Both the position numbers and the translations under genes were made by a program. A DNA stretch of 64,000 nt from Isochrysis galbana (Eukaryota; Haptophyta; Isochrysidales; Isochrysidaceae). The stretch spans positions 5,308,407 through 5,372,406 of the forward strand of contig CM030932.1 in the NCBI GenBank assembly GCA_018136815.1, read 5' to 3'. This document shows, piece by piece, positions 51,425 through 62,119 of the stretch; positions within the stretch are counted from its first letter, which is position 1, and each line of letters opens with the position of its first letter. The notes beneath the pieces were generated by a model that saw only the letters and a list, made by a program, of their open reading frames with translations, was not told the origin of the DNA and searched no databases.

Positions 51425-52852
51425 TATAACCCTAGAACCTTGCCTCGGCGGCGACGGAGCGCCCTACTCTGCCACTCTACCCCGCGATGGGGGGAGATGG
51501 GGGAGGGGGGCGGGAGGATGTCGCATACTTTACACCCTAGAGGATAGCTTGATCAAAAAACTGGACTCGAGAAATGACGACCACGCATTAGAGAGACATT
51601 TTTCCAACGTGTTCCAGGCTCTTCTCTCCGGGCCCATCGCCGTTTGCCCACACGGTCCAAAAAGAACTCTGCCGCCACTGTAGTACATAGACCGTACATA
51701 GTCCATTGACATAGTACTGTACACTTCGCCCCACGACCGGGGGACTCCTCACACGTACAAAAAGTAGTAGTAGGAGTACTCTAGTAGTAGTGCTGAACAC
51801 TCGTACATCGATCGGGGCTGCTACGAGAGAGAGAGACCGTTGGGAGTCGGGGAGAGCGTGACGACCGAGATTGGCGGCGCCCTCCGAGCCGAACCCCCCC
51901 CCCCTCGGCCCGCTCCCCCCCCCCCGGAGATGAGAAGGAGGAGAAGAGGAAAGAGGGCCAGAGGAGGATGGTTCCGGCGCGACCCCCTCCCGCCCCCTTC
52001 TCCCCCGCCGCGTCCGCTTCCTCCTCCTCCCCTCCCCCCCGCGGAGCGCCATCACGAAGGAGATCAGGAGGACCTCCCGTGATCCCCCCCCCCCCCCGCG
52101 CGCTCCCCTCCCCCTCCCCCCCCTCCCCCCCCCCCATCTCCATTCGAATCCCCCCCCCCCGCGAGATAAAAGAGAAGGCGGCGGCGGCGCCCCCCCCCCC
52201 CCCCCCCCCCGCCACTGCTGCGAGAGAAACTCCGCCGCGCCTGGGCGTTGCCCCTCCCCCCCCCCCCCCCCCCTTCCCCCTCCCCCCTGGCCCTCTCTCT
52301 CCCCTCTCGGCCGGCCGCGGGGGGGGCGGGGGAGGAGGGGGGAGGGGGGGGGGGGGGAGAGTTCTCTCTCAAGTCCTCCGGATGTCCTCCTCTTGCCCTC
52401 TTCTTCTCTCTTCTCCTCTCCTCCCCTCTCTCCCCCTCCCCGCTTTCTTCCTCTCTCCTCCTCTCTCCTCCTCTCTCCTCCTCCTCCTCTCTCTCCCTCC
52501 TACAGTGGACGTTGAGCCAGCGTCTCTCGGTTCTTCTCTCCTTCTCCTCCTTCTCTTCCTATTCCACACTCCTCTCCGTCCTTCCCTTCCCCCTCTCTCG
52601 CTCTTCTTCCACGCTCCTCTCCAGTCATCGGGCGCAACGCCCTCCCCTAACCCCACGCCTTTCTCCTATTGCCCACCCCCTGATTTCACGTACTCTCTTC
52701 TCTAGCCCTCACTCGACGTCATCCTCTCTCGCCATGGCTTCGTCGGCTGTTGATAATGTAAATGGGAGAGGGCCAAATCATGAGAGTGAGCGACGAGGAG
52801 CAGCCCTCGAGCCACGTCTCGCCCACTGCTTTCCACCAAACTCCAGCTCTCC

Positions 52853-52887
<35 letters not shown>

Positions 52888-52967
52888 CGCCTCGGAGCTC
52901 CAACGTGTGAGGGCAGACAGAGGGAGAGCGAGCGACGAGCCAGCCAGACTGGGCGCGGCCGTGCGAG
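51425..52967. other. Gene-free, extreme low-complexity intergenic stretch
   Basis: 51880-52340 is dominated by C-runs with short G-runs. 52370-52730 is CT-rich. A TC repeat lies at 52858-52883. All frames here translate to Pro/Ser/Leu or Gly/Arg low complexity. It separates the divergent calpain and 52968 genes and must contain both promoters. Confidence 0.6.
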
Positions 52968-54050
52968 ATGGAGGACGCGGAGGCGGATCATCTGCTCGCA
53001 CAGGTCAGCCGCTCGCGCGCACCAGCCACCGAGGACCACAGCCGTGGCCGTGGGCTTCGCGAGCTTCGGCAGCACCAGCACGGCCGCAATCCCTCTGGCT
53101 CCATCCACAACAACCTGCGCCGCTCGTCCACTGGCATCGTGCGGCGGCCGCAGCGGTATGGCAGCGGGGCACTCCCACCTCTCGCGCCGCGAGATGCCTC
53201 AGTCGCTGCGCCGCTGCGCCCCACCAGGCGCTCGATGCCAGACGTCAACATGCACGAGGCACTCACGCAGCCCCGGCCACAGGAAGAGGAGCTGCCACTC
53301 TCGCTCTCGTCGCGCATACTGCTCGCCCCACGCTCGATCGCCTCGCATCCGCGCGCTGGCTCTGCGCCCGGCATGCGGCCCATCCGGTCCCACATCGGCG
53401 TGGGGCTGGGAGGCAGCGGTCAGATGCCACACACAGTCAGCATGGGAGACCCGGAAGCAGCACACGACCACCAAAAACTACCACCGCGAGCGCAGACGGC
53501 GGGAGCGATGGTCATCCACCCTCCGTCTGTATTCAATGGACCGCAGCTGCACCCGTCGCGTTTGCCTCTGCCATCGCACCGCCTGAAGGACCCCACACAC
53601 TTGAAAACTACTTCGACTAGCGCCAATGCTTCCTCCACCTCCGCAAACCCGCAATTGATTCCACAGGGGCGGCAGCCTGTTCGCCCGCCTCGCCTGCAGC
53701 CCATCACCTCGATCGAAGATGCTGCCATGTCTCCGAGCGAGCTCACTCCCAAGACGTTGTCGCCTCCTGAGCCCCTTCGCTCGGATTTCTCGCCACCCAT
53801 CATCCGAGCATGCAAGGGCCAACAGGCCGTATTTGCCGGCCCCGAAATTGTCAAGCGCCCTTCGCCGGACTGCGTCATGACAGACACGGGCATGATGATC
53901 TCCACCTCGTTAGACGCTCAGCTTTCACCCACTGAACAGATGAGCCACTCGCCACAAGCGAAGAACCCTCGGATAAGCTTGTGCTTCGACCCGCAGTTGA
54001 ACTGTTACTTCGACCCCGTCACTCACAAGTATTTTGAGCTCTCGTTCTAG
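52968..54050 (+). CDS. Uncharacterised Ser/Pro-rich protein with FDP...YFDP...KYFEL C-terminus
   Basis: A 360-residue frame from ATG 52968 to TAG 54050. Most of it is disordered: Arg/His-rich at the start and Ser/Pro/Thr-rich afterwards, with several SP/TP sites (SPSELTPKTLSPPEP) that proline-directed kinases could use. The only ordered-looking part is the last ~25 residues, LCFDPQLNCYFDPVTHKYFE LSF. It repeats an FDP/YFDP pattern reminiscent of OCRE-like or ciliary short motifs. Two overlapping frames in other phases are open, but composition and the ATG context favour this one. Transcribed away from the calpain gene. No function assigned. Confidence 0.55.
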   Translation: MEDAEADHLLAQVSRSRAPATEDHSRGRGLRELRQHQHGRNPSGSIHNNLRRSSTGIVRRPQRYGSGALPPLAPRDASVAAPLRPTRRSMPDVNMHEALTQPRPQEEELPLSLSSRILLAPRSIASHPRAGSAPGMRPIRSHIGVGLGGSGQMPHTVSMGDPEAAHDHQKLPPRAQTAGAMVIHPPSVFNGPQLHPSRLPLPSHRLKDPTHLKTTSTSANASSTSANPQLIPQGRQPVRPPRLQPITSIEDAAMSPSELTPKTLSPPEPLRSDFSPPIIRACKGQQAVFAGPEIVKRPSPDCVMTDTGMMISTSLDAQLSPTEQMSHSPQAKNPRISLCFDPQLNCYFDPVTHKYFELSF

Positions 54051-54732
54051 GTCGCAGGGCCATCGAATCCCACATCGCCTGTCGTCGGCGTTATGTTAGC
54101 CACCACCTTACATAGCAGCTTATGGTAGCACACGGAGCGATCCTCCAAGGAGTTCTTCGTGAACCACTTTACTCAAGGTGGCCTCTCCGCCAATACGCAA
54201 CCTCTTGTGCAATACTCGTATTCTCTCCCGTTTTGCCGTCGCCGGCTGTGCATAGTCCATGTTATCAGGTCATACCCCTCGAACGTGATGTGAGGATCAC
54301 CTCGGATCGGCATGGCTGCCAGCCACAACCACCTTGATCCGAGGGCGGCCTGATGGTTGTGAATCCAAAGTTGTGGCGCATGCAAACACACCCCGGTGCT
54401 ACGGGGCTCTCGATCCTCTCCCCCCCTCCCCAGGCGTCTGAAGATAGCTTGTGGTGTGTGACACGATGGGTACGTGTCATGTGTACCTATTGCGTGCAGG
54501 CATGCACTCAGCGCCGTTGTTTGCGAGGTGACTCGTGTGACGCACGCGCGCTCTTGTTCTTGCACATAAAGATATGTTGCGACCCGGGCCTACCCGCAAC
54601 GTGCCCCCCCCCCCCCCCCCCGCGTCTAGCGAGGCGGCAGGTCTTCTTGCCTCCCAATGTATGAGGTGATACCACACAGTGGCAAAAAAGTGGGGCTGCC
54701 AACCACCCAGCCTCGTGGGACCCGCCGGGGCT
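54051..54732. other. Gene-free stretch
   Basis: The block GGCCTGATGGTTGTGAATCC ... GCATGCAAACACACCCCGG (about 54340-54395) recurs reversed at 57230-57285. It belongs to a dispersed repeat. No gene seen. Confidence 0.45.
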
Positions 54733-54734
54733 GT

Positions 54735-54889
54735 GTCGCATTCGCGAATCGACACCCGTTACCCGTTAGGCTTCTCTTTCGTCGTTTGTCGCATTTATCG
54801 TTATAATTCTCTGCTTTCTTTCGTTCATGGTCAAAAATTCGCGGGACCCCCAGGATCTTGGGTAGTGGAGCGCTCTCTCTCTTTCTCTC
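54735..54889 (+). mobile_element. R2 repeat, 5' piece
   Basis: TCGCATTCGCGAATCGACAC to CTCTCTCTCTTTCTCTC, diverged from the 14880 copy. It is interrupted at 54890 by a hAT-like MITE and resumes at 55433 with AAGGAGAAGGGAAGTT. Confidence 0.65.
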
Positions 54890-55432
54890 CAAGGGCTGTG
54901 AGCTGTGATCTAATAGTAGCAGCTAGTAGCATGGTGATTGCCCAGGCTTGGCTAACAGCGTTTTCGGCTGGTGTTAGACAAGGGCTAACAACACTTTTGA
55001 GCTAGGTGTTAGCCCAAGTGGGCTAACAGTATAACTGTGGTCTAACAGAGCACTCTGTCGCCGGCAAGGACCTGGTGTACGAGTACGAGGTACGAGTAGC
55101 GCCAAGCCGCCAAGCCCGTGGAGAGGAGTTGACAATGTAATAAGTAGTACTACTATAATAACAATGATTGAACTATTGTGACCCAGTACCCAGCTCATAG
55201 CTCACAATGCACAGTGCATGCTTGGTAGCGCGCAATGGGGAACGGTAGAAGATAGAAGTCATACTACGGACCTATTGCATAACTGTGTAATGCGGTTGGC
55301 GAAATCTAATAGTAGTTTCTAACAGCACTTTTGGAGCACTTGGGCTAACACCTCCCCTAGGAGCCAGGAGGCAGGAGGTGTTTTCGAGCGAAATCGGTGG
55401 GCAACTATTAGATCACAGGCCCTGTTTCTCTC
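54882..55432. mobile_element. 535-bp hAT-like MITE with 8-bp target duplication
   Basis: The element (54890-55424) begins CAAGGGCTGTGAG and ends with the reverse complement of CAGGGCCTGTGATC. Both ends share the inverted block CTGTGATCTAATAGT. TTTCTCTC flanks it on both sides (54882-54889, 55425-55432) and rejoins the R2 sequence when the element is removed. Ends starting CA-GGG and an 8-bp duplication fit hAT. The interior carries about eight CTAACA/TGTTAG motifs in both directions. No coding capacity. Confidence 0.85.
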
Positions 55433-55448
55433 AAGGAGAAGGGAAGTT

Positions 55449-55659
55449 CAACTATCAGTAAACTGATAGGGCCATGGAGCGCGCGCCGCTCCCCTCCTCC
55501 GCTGCCGCCGCCCTCCATCGCAGACACCCCCTGGGTGGGCCTGCAAAACCATCCTCAGCCCCTGCCTTCTGGCAGAAACTGAGCACTCAACAGAACAACC
55601 CAGACACCCAGACTCTCAGTAGGCGCGCGACGCGCGCCGCACTGACGGATCGAGCATGA
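55449..55659 (+). mobile_element. Hairpin-headed element 5' part inserted in R2
   Basis: CTATCAG-TAAA-CTGATAG (55452-55469) is a perfect 7-bp stem, four bases before the ATG at 55474. The frame MERAPLPSSAAAALHRRHPL stops at 55659. The R2 sequence stops precisely at GGGAAGTT before CAACTATC, so the hairpin itself is the element's 5' terminus. Confidence 0.6.
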
Positions 55660-55669
55660 CCACGGGCTC

Positions 55670-55835
55670 GATATGCTGCAACGATACGGAAGGGAAACGA
55701 TCGGCGGGAGGCGCGGCGAAGGTGGCCGGGAGTGATGGAATGGCGGGCTGGACCACCTCCTCAGCAGAGGAAGGCGGGAGGACGGGCTTGGGCGAGGGCG
55801 AGCGCGACGACGGAGCGGACCATGTAGATGTCCCA
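55670..55835 (-). mobile_element. Retroelement ORF1-like relic
   Basis: Minus frame SPKPVLPPSSAEEVVQPAIP ... FAAPPADRFPS matches the relic near 28440-28570 and, more distantly, the R2 frame at 15556. Confidence 0.5.
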
Positions 55836-56097
55836 AGCGAGGGTGGCACCGCGCCGTCGGTCGGGAGTGACAGAGGTAGGCCCTCCGTCAACCGGTTGAG
55901 ATCGCGCACCAACGAGGCAGGCGAGAACGCTAGGACGCTCCACTCGGATATATAGTAGTAAAATAATTAATGTTATATCCTAGCCAACCCCACTAGCTAA
56001 TTGGACACAACTTTTCCGTGCGCGCCGCGCGCTGGGCGAGAGTCTGGGCAGGAATGATGTCAGCTCAGCCCCTGCCAACAGGCAGAGGCAGGGGCTG

Positions 56098-56228
56098 AAA
56101 AAAAAACTTCTTAACATTCTCGCCGCGCGCGCGACCCTGCACAGCCTCCCTGCAGCCACGCCCGCTTTCCTTACCACCCCTCCACCTGCCTTGCGGCTCG
56201 TCCCCTCGTGCTCTACCTAGGGGCTGGG
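56098..56228 (-). repeat. R1 short interspersed repeat
   Basis: AAAAAACTTCTTAACATTCT CGCCGCGCGCGCG ... GCAGCCACGCCC ... CTGCCTTGCGGCTC ... CTACCTAGGGGCTGG. Confidence 0.65.
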
Positions 56229-56512
56229 TGAAGTAGGTTTCCAGTGGCAGACGGTGTGTACCGGTCCCCGGTGGCTTATTTATCGCTCTCCTTCCTTCTT
56301 CGCCACTTCGCCACCGGGCTACCGGTTTTCTCTTATTCCTTTTTGCGCCGGGCGCCGGGCGTCTGGTGTCCGGTGTGTCTGTTGTGGGTGCCAATCGGGT
56401 GAGAAGCGGTCCGCATCGAGGGTGTGTGCGCTTTTAGGCAAGCCGCTCCACCATGTCGAGCGCTAGTGCTATCAGCTTCAGGTTCACACTCATGTTTAGG
56501 TTCCCTTTGTTA

Positions 56513-57046
56513 TTAGTCGTGAATAACGGGGGTGCTGAGGTCCCGTGGGGACTTGATCTTCGGCTTCCTGCCTTGGGAAGCCTTGTTCGTGCGCACGGTC
56601 GAGGTTCCGTCCGGGGGCCCAAGGCCTCTGACGAGGACCGTGAACCTGCTCAAGGTTCTTTCGATGACCGGCACGTGGTGGAATGTGTAGTGGTCGAATT
56701 CTACTCTGTAGAAGTCGCCTATTATGTGTCTCCATGCTATTAGGTAGAGGGCTTTAAGGCTATCGGGTGTCGGTGTGTTCGGGTATGCGAACAATCTGTC
56801 TTTGCCACCATCCCTGGGTCGGAGGCGACGGGTTCGAGAATCTTCTGATTTGTCGATCTGTCGCTCGCGGGGGTGCGGGGGTGAACCCCGCCACGGCCTC
56901 TATGGTTTGGAATATCCGGACCGTGGAGGACACTTCATCAGCGGCTGCTCCATGGGCACTGGGGGGGGCGCCCTCGGTGGGGGGCCCGAAGGAGAGGGGA
57001 GTCGCGTCGGCGCGCTCCATCGCGTCTAAGTATAAACTTAGTTGAG
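56513..57046 (-). mobile_element. Hairpin-headed retroelement, internally deleted
   Basis: On the minus strand CTAAGT-TTAT-ACTTAG (57026-57041) precedes ATG at 57020. The frame MERADATPLSFGPPTEGAP ... runs about 25 codons. It then changes to EVSSTVRIFQTIEAV, the tail region of the LINE zf-RVT block, and (after a frame change) KDRLFAYPNTPTPDSLKALY ... DFYRVEFDHYTFHH. Thus 5' and 3' ends are joined with the polymerase missing, as in the 3846-4798 copy. Confidence 0.65.
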
Positions 57047-57049
57047 CAG

Positions 57050-57310
57050 TCAGGGGCTGAGGTTGAATGTGCAGGCCCACCCATGGGGTGTCTGCGATGG
57101 AGGAAGGGGGAACGCGGCCCCCATGACCCTATCAGTTTTACTGTTGAGCATCTATGCCTATGCTTCTATGCACCACAAGCTATCTTCAGACTTCAGACGC
57201 CAGGGGAGGGGGGAGGGGATCGACAGCTCCGTTGTACCGGGGTGTGATTGCATGCGCCACAACTTCGGATTCACAACCATCAGGCCAGCTCCGCCATTCT
57301 CCCACAACCA
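57050..57310 (-). mobile_element. Further hairpin-element 5' fragment and repeat
   Basis: Reverse of 57145-57050: CAGTAAAACTGATAGGGTCA TGGGGGCC then the CCATCGCAGACACCCCATGG GTGGGCCTGCAC block; the stem has lost four bases. 57230-57285 reversed matches 54340-54395. Confidence 0.45.
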
Positions 57311-57317
57311 CAACCCG

Positions 57318-57452
57318 AGCCCCTAAGTAGCGCACATGGGGAGCAAGCCGCAAGGCAGGTTGGGGGGGGGGGGGGAGGTAAGGGTAAGGGTCAGGGGCGT
57401 GGCTACAATGTAGAGTCCCAAAGCCACGCGCGAGGCGGGAATATTAAAAGTT
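57318..57452 (+). repeat. R1 short interspersed repeat
   Basis: CCCCTAAGTAGCGCACATGG ... GCCGCAAGGCAGG ... GGGCGTGGC ... AAGCCACGCGCGAGGCGGGA ATATTAAAAG. Confidence 0.7.
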
Positions 57453-57727
57453 AGTCTAGTAACCACAATCCACAATCACAATCAGAACCTACATTTGAGC
57501 GGCGCTTTGGCCATTATTTGAGGTGCATGGCGTGGGAAAGTAACGTGGCTTTAACCCACGCGACGCGTGTAACGTTGATGGTGCGGCTTTCATGGGCTTT
57601 CGCAATCTTGCCTATCGCTCAATAGGATCCAGCAGGGTCCAACAAAAGGCGCAGCGGCATGGCGTGTCGGCACATCCGGCCCATGCGAGAAATGAAGAAA
57701 ATAGCGACGATGTCGCTGGTACTCGCG

Positions 57728-59587
57728 CTATTGTGTGTGAATACGCAGAAGTTGCATTGACCGATCAAACTCTCGGTTTACGATTCTGGCTACACACCCT
57801 TTGGGCGTGTCCATTGTCGTGTACCACGAGGGCGCCTTTTCGGCTAATAGCGTGAGAAGTTCGCGGATCTCGTCTTTGGATATGGAGCTCGAGGCCAAGC
57901 GGTAGTGCACACGCTCTAGAAGCTGGGCCATGGGCAACACACTCAAAGCACCCTCAGCCCCGCGATCGCGGTGGATTGCTGCACGCACGGCGATGGCCAT
58001 CTCCGGCAAACGCCGCAAGAGCTTGCAGTGACGAATAGCCGGAGCATCCGCCTCGAATTTGGCGCGCGCCTTCTCGCGGCCACGAACTTTTGCAATCAAT
58101 TCTTTGGATAGCCCTACAAGCCGCGGGTCGAGTTCTGGCTCCTTCTCGCCTGAGTTTGGCTGGGTATCAGGGGGAAGGTCGTTGCACGCTCCTGCAATTC
58201 CACTCAACGCGTCGGCAATAGACGTCTCTGCGGTTGTGGCGGCGGCCCCAGTCCCCGTAGGCTTGTTTCGCTGAGACATTAAACCTGATGTGCCTCGATG
58301 GGCAAGCACGGGAAGCACTGCCAAATCGACTTGCGGAGTTTCTTCCAGTGGGAATTGCATGTGCCACGCGACGCTTTCCAGGGGCGCGGACTTGATGGAC
58401 GACCAGTGTCCGTGCTCCCTCAACCATTGATGGTGAAATCTCTCGACGTGCTGTACCAGGCGCCTGTGTAGCTCAATCTTTCGATCGGCGAGGGAGACCT
58501 CTATCCTCATGCCCGCAGTCGGTGCTGAGGGTACAGCTATCATCCAATCTTGCCGCTGCGCAATCTCTCTCTGCCCGAGGGATTGCTGTAACGGCCAGAC
58601 GGCGATGACTTCGTACGCCTCCGGCCAAACGCCCAGGATCGCAGATAGCATCTCAGGAGTAAATTCGCGCCCAGTTGCTCGCTTCACTTGCAGGCTTAAA
58701 GAGGAGAATATGGGCTGTTGAGATCGTTTGCTATTGAACAACATCAACGTGGTCTCGAGCGCAGAAAAACTATCCTCCAACTGACGAAGGCGGATTGGGA
58801 GCGCACGGTGCGAAGCAGATCCCGTGAGGCAGGGGCCTGAACTTTGCAGTGGAATTAATATCGGTTGAGGGGCTGCACCAAGTGGAGCGAACAACCGATC
58901 CAAACTGCCCGTGATCTTGCTGTTTAGGCCCAGATGTGCGGGCCGATCTTGAGCAGTGATTTGCGATGATACCCACTTTGCTGCGCGCGAGGAACGTCGG
59001 CACGTGAGCGCCTGACTAGAGCTCACACTTGCTGGCGGCCGGAAGCTCGTCTTTGCGATCGTCACTGCCAGGTTCGCACCATCCTGTGCACAGGCGCCTC
59101 CGGGCTCTGGCGCTGACGAGGTCAACGCCTGGCGATTAAACTGTGATCCTCGTCTCTCGAGTCCCCCTTCCGTGCGTGTGAGCTCCTGGGGCTCTACGAC
59201 AGGCGCAAGCTTGTCACCTCCGCTACCGCCGCCGACGCACATGCTCTTCCTCTGTGCGGACAGCTCGAGCTGGTCCGAGCTCTTGAGCACTGAGCTGGGC
59301 TCGTCAGCGCGGCGCTTGCGCGCACGCATCCCCAACGACTCAAGCGTGGGTGGCATTTTCGACGAGAGAGTCTGCAGGGAGGAGTGACGTGCAGCTCGCA
59401 ACCGAGGGCCGAGAGGGGGTCGGGAGGCGCGGGGAGGGGAGGGAGCAAGAGCCGATTTCGCGGGCTTTTTCGCGCCTCTTTCGTTCCGTGGGAGGTGACC
59501 TGTCGACATTCCTTCTCTCCTGAGTTGGACAAGAGGATTTGAGGAGCAGGCCAGTCCTCTTCCTCTGCTCGCCGCCGAGAGGTTCAT
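57728..59587 (-). CDS. CDT1: DNA replication licensing factor Cdt1
   Basis: Loads the MCM helicase onto origins together with ORC and Cdc6. 619 residues from ATG 59587, intronless. The first ~260 residues are disordered, basic and Ser/Pro-rich. They include a MPPTLESLGMRARKRRAD stretch that could be a nuclear signal. A winged-helix domain at about 263-425 (LPIRLRQLEDSFSALETTLM ... FTPEMLSAILGVWPEAYEV) matches the middle Cdt1 fold that binds geminin in animals. The C-terminal winged helix that contacts MCM lies at about 520-615 (HCKLLRRLPEMAIAVR ... LTLLAEKAPSWYT ... GCVARI). ATGs at 59509 and 59356 are alternative starts; the last gives a more typical N-terminus. I see no clear PIP-box degron. 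Divergent from the PIP kinase gene, sharing a 580-bp intergenic region. Confidence 0.82.
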   Translation of the reverse strand: MNLSAASRGRGLACSSNPLVQLRREGMSTGHLPRNERGAKKPAKSALAPSPPRASRPPLGPRLRAARHSSLQTLSSKMPPTLESLGMRARKRRADEPSSVLKSSDQLELSAQRKSMCVGGGSGGDKLAPVVEPQELTRTEGGLERRGSQFNRQALTSSAPEPGGACAQDGANLAVTIAKTSFRPPASVSSSQALTCRRSSRAAKWVSSQITAQDRPAHLGLNSKITGSLDRLFAPLGAAPQPILIPLQSSGPCLTGSASHRALPIRLRQLEDSFSALETTLMLFNSKRSQQPIFSSLSLQVKRATGREFTPEMLSAILGVWPEAYEVIAVWPLQQSLGQREIAQRQDWMIAVPSAPTAGMRIEVSLADRKIELHRRLVQHVERFHHQWLREHGHWSSIKSAPLESVAWHMQFPLEETPQVDLAVLPVLAHRGTSGLMSQRNKPTGTGAAATTAETSIADALSGIAGACNDLPPDTQPNSGEKEPELDPRLVGLSKELIAKVRGREKARAKFEADAPAIRHCKLLRRLPEMAIAVRAAIHRDRGAEGALSVLPMAQLLERVHYRLASSSISKDEIRELLTLLAEKAPSWYTTMDTPKGCVARIVNREFDRSMQLLRIHTQ

Positions 59588-59599
59588 CCGAAAAAGAAA

Positions 59600-60168
59600 A
59601 CTCTGGTGAGCCCCACTTATTCCGTGTCCCTGCAATTGGCCCCTTGACCATGTTGGCCCCTCGTCCCCGTCCCCGCATGCTCCGTCTCCACGGGTCCCCC
59701 ATCCATCTACAAGTCGGTGGTAAAAAAATACTACTATAAAACTTATTGGTGAGTATTAGTGTCAGTTTCAGTGTCAGTGTGCAAAATATTCAAAACATGA
59801 TCAAATAAAAATAAAATTTACCTCTTCTGCTGTTTGTTAGTCAGTGTACAAAAGAAACAACGAATGAACTTGAATCTGACCAAACTACAAATTGCAACGG
59901 AACGCGACCTTCTTCCGCCCCCCAGGCTACAAGTCATTTTTAGAAGACTCGAGCGGGAAGGGAAGATTCAGCGAGGGCCGGGGCGGGGGGGCGGGATCGA
60001 GCGGGGGGCGCGCGCGCCGGAAGAGAGCGAGGAAGGTGAGAGGGAAGGGAGCGCCTGCTTGCTAGAGCGCCAGAAAGAGCTGCTATTTTCGTCTGCGCTC
60101 TTCCGCTCTCGCTACGGCCCTTTGATTTTCCTTCTCTTGTGCGCTCATTCTCCACGTGACCCGTCGTC
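59600..60168. other. Divergent promoter region between Cdt1 and PIP kinase
   Basis: The middle (59715-59890) is AT-rich in contrast to both sides. It carries TCAGT(T/G)TCAGTGTCAGTGT repeats at 59760-59780. This is the likely shared promoter; no gene seen. Confidence 0.45.
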
Positions 60169-61628
60169 ATGCCGTTTGTTGTTGGCGGCGAGCTGTGCGC
60201 CACACATAACGATGAGGCCTTTGCCAGAGTGCGTGCAGCCAGTGGAGTGCCAGACTCCTTCCTCTGCACCTTCGACTGGAGCTCGCTCGCCCCTGGCGGT
60301 GGGAAGGGAGGCTCCCTCCTCGCCTTCCACTCCCACGGCTCGCGCGACTTCGTCGTGAAGGAGCTCTCACCCTCCGACCACGCCACACTGCTCGGCCTTG
60401 CACCCACCTACTGTGAGCATGTCGTTGCGCCCAGGGGGTCGCTCCTCGCGCCGCTCTATGCACACTTTCACCGGCACAGCACTGGTGTGACGTATGTTGT
60501 GATGGGTTCAGTCCTGCCTCAGCCCGCTGCCGAGATCACTGCTGCAGCCTCGCCGTGCATCTATGACCTCAAGGGCACCGCTGACGACAAGACGCTTGTG
60601 TACCAAGGCCGCAAAGTGCAAGATGTGCACAAGCGCTTCTACAACATCGGGCTCAGATGCTGCGACTTTCTGCTGCGGCGATGCCGATGCTGCAGGCAGA
60701 CGGCGACTTCCGTAGCGGACCTATGGGCACCGGGCCGACGAGAGTATGCCCAGGGGAAAAAGCATGCTCGTGAAGTATGCTTCTCAATGACACCACTCTG
60801 CTATGCTAGACTCATGGAGCGACTGGAGGTGTGTGAGCGGCATGTCAACCCGCATGTCCTTGGCAGCTTGACACAGAGACTCACGTGTCCTTGCTAAATT
60901 CTTTCATCGCGGCTCGTAGGCGGACGTCGCATTCTTACGCGATCACGGGCTCATGGATTACTCCCTGTTGGTTCGCACTTATCGTGTCCCGCCACTATCG
61001 TCGATCCCTGCTGAGACTGCGGTTGCTGCTGCCGCTGCGCATGATTGGGTGAGGAGAGAAATATCAGCGAATCTCGAGCTTGAGGTCGAACGTATGACGG
61101 GCGTACCCATCACATGCGAAGTGGCCGACGGCTCCGTGTGGCTAATTGATGTTGGCATCATAGACTTCCTACAGGTTTGTATGGCCACTGTCTGTGTGGC
61201 ACGTGCCCCACACGCTACTAGAGTCCCACCCGCTATTCATACGCGCTTTTCTTGTGTAGGAATGGACGCTTGCCAAACGCATCGCTCGATGCCTGAAATT
61301 CGCTGAAAAACCACCGTACAAGCACAAATCGACTGAGCCGCCTCCCTACTATGCCAAGCGTTTCCTTGCTAGTCTCAAGGCAAAGTTCCGACCCGTCGGT
61401 CGGCTACCCGGCGCCAACAATCAAGGGTTTCCCTCTTGGATCTCGCCACGATCACCGCCACATTGGCAGCGCAGCCGTTCTGCCTTGCAAATATTCCGTG
61501 CTGCCATCGCCGCTGCTCTCAAGTGGTTGACGCGGCTTGGTGCTCCTACAAAGGCTGCAGGACAGGCCTCACAGTCCGAAAGGAGGGCGCGTAGCTACTC
61601 GCAGCTGGAGGATCCTCGTGGCGCATAA
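60169..61628 (+). CDS. Phosphatidylinositol phosphate kinase
   Basis: Lipid kinase making phosphatidylinositol bisphosphate at membranes. Three exons (60169-60828, 60920-61174, 61260-61628) encode 427 residues. The introns are 91 and 85 bp, GT-AG and phase 0. Family motifs in order: ATP-contacting Lys64 in RDFVVKELS, YDLKGTADD (132-140; the family usually has DLKGS), MDYSLLV (232-238), VGIIDFLQ (298-305, the metal-binding IID) and the activation-loop segment HKSTEPPPYYAKRF. The C-terminus beyond it is basic and Ser-rich with no known domain. The protein lacks MORN repeats or a FYVE domain, so it is a minimal PIPK. Type I versus II cannot be set by eye. First ATG in frame used. Confidence 0.88.
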
Positions 61629-62119
61629 TGAACCCAACGGCATCAAGCACTTGTCGTGCTCATGACGCTGTAAGTAATCTCGTGTCAATCTCGTGTCATG
61701 TATGGAGTTCGCAACATCATGGCACCCAGAAGGCTTCAAGGATCTCGTCCGACGCACGACCTCTCTTTTTGTGTCTCCCTATCAACAGCCGGCGCCGGTT
61801 CCTTGTCCCGTTGCCGGTCTGGTTATGCTCCGTTCTTGTTCTTTTTTAGTGTCGCTTTGCAATGCGCGAGTAGATAGCTAGTTTTCGTTGCTGTTTCGGC
61901 GTTTGTTCTCACAAAGTAACGAGGTGGTCATACGCTAGGGCAAAACTAAAATGGTGCGTGGGGCGCGGGTTAAAACAACCACAATGATCACCCCCTATCA
62001 CACACATGGGACTTTCATCGGAATATTGTGTGACTGGAGGGCGCATGAAGTACGGTGAGGTGGGGGGAGGCGGGCACAACCCTAATCCCAGCTTGCATAA
62101 CACAATAATAAAACAGCTG
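61629..62119. other. 3' flank of PIP kinase
   Basis: No gene seen. Short duplicated CTCGTGTCA at about 61679-61700. CACGCACCATTTTAG-type sequence lies near 61950. Confidence 0.45.

Noticed and set aside
51880-52730. Long Pro/Ser-rich frames on both strands between the calpain and the 52968 gene
   Set aside because: They are translations of C-, G- and CT-runs; no Met-initiated frame has non-repetitive sequence.
60982-61188. Minus-strand frame over the PIP kinase
   Set aside because: Antisense shadow of exon 2, whose MDYSLL and IID motifs fix the plus strand.
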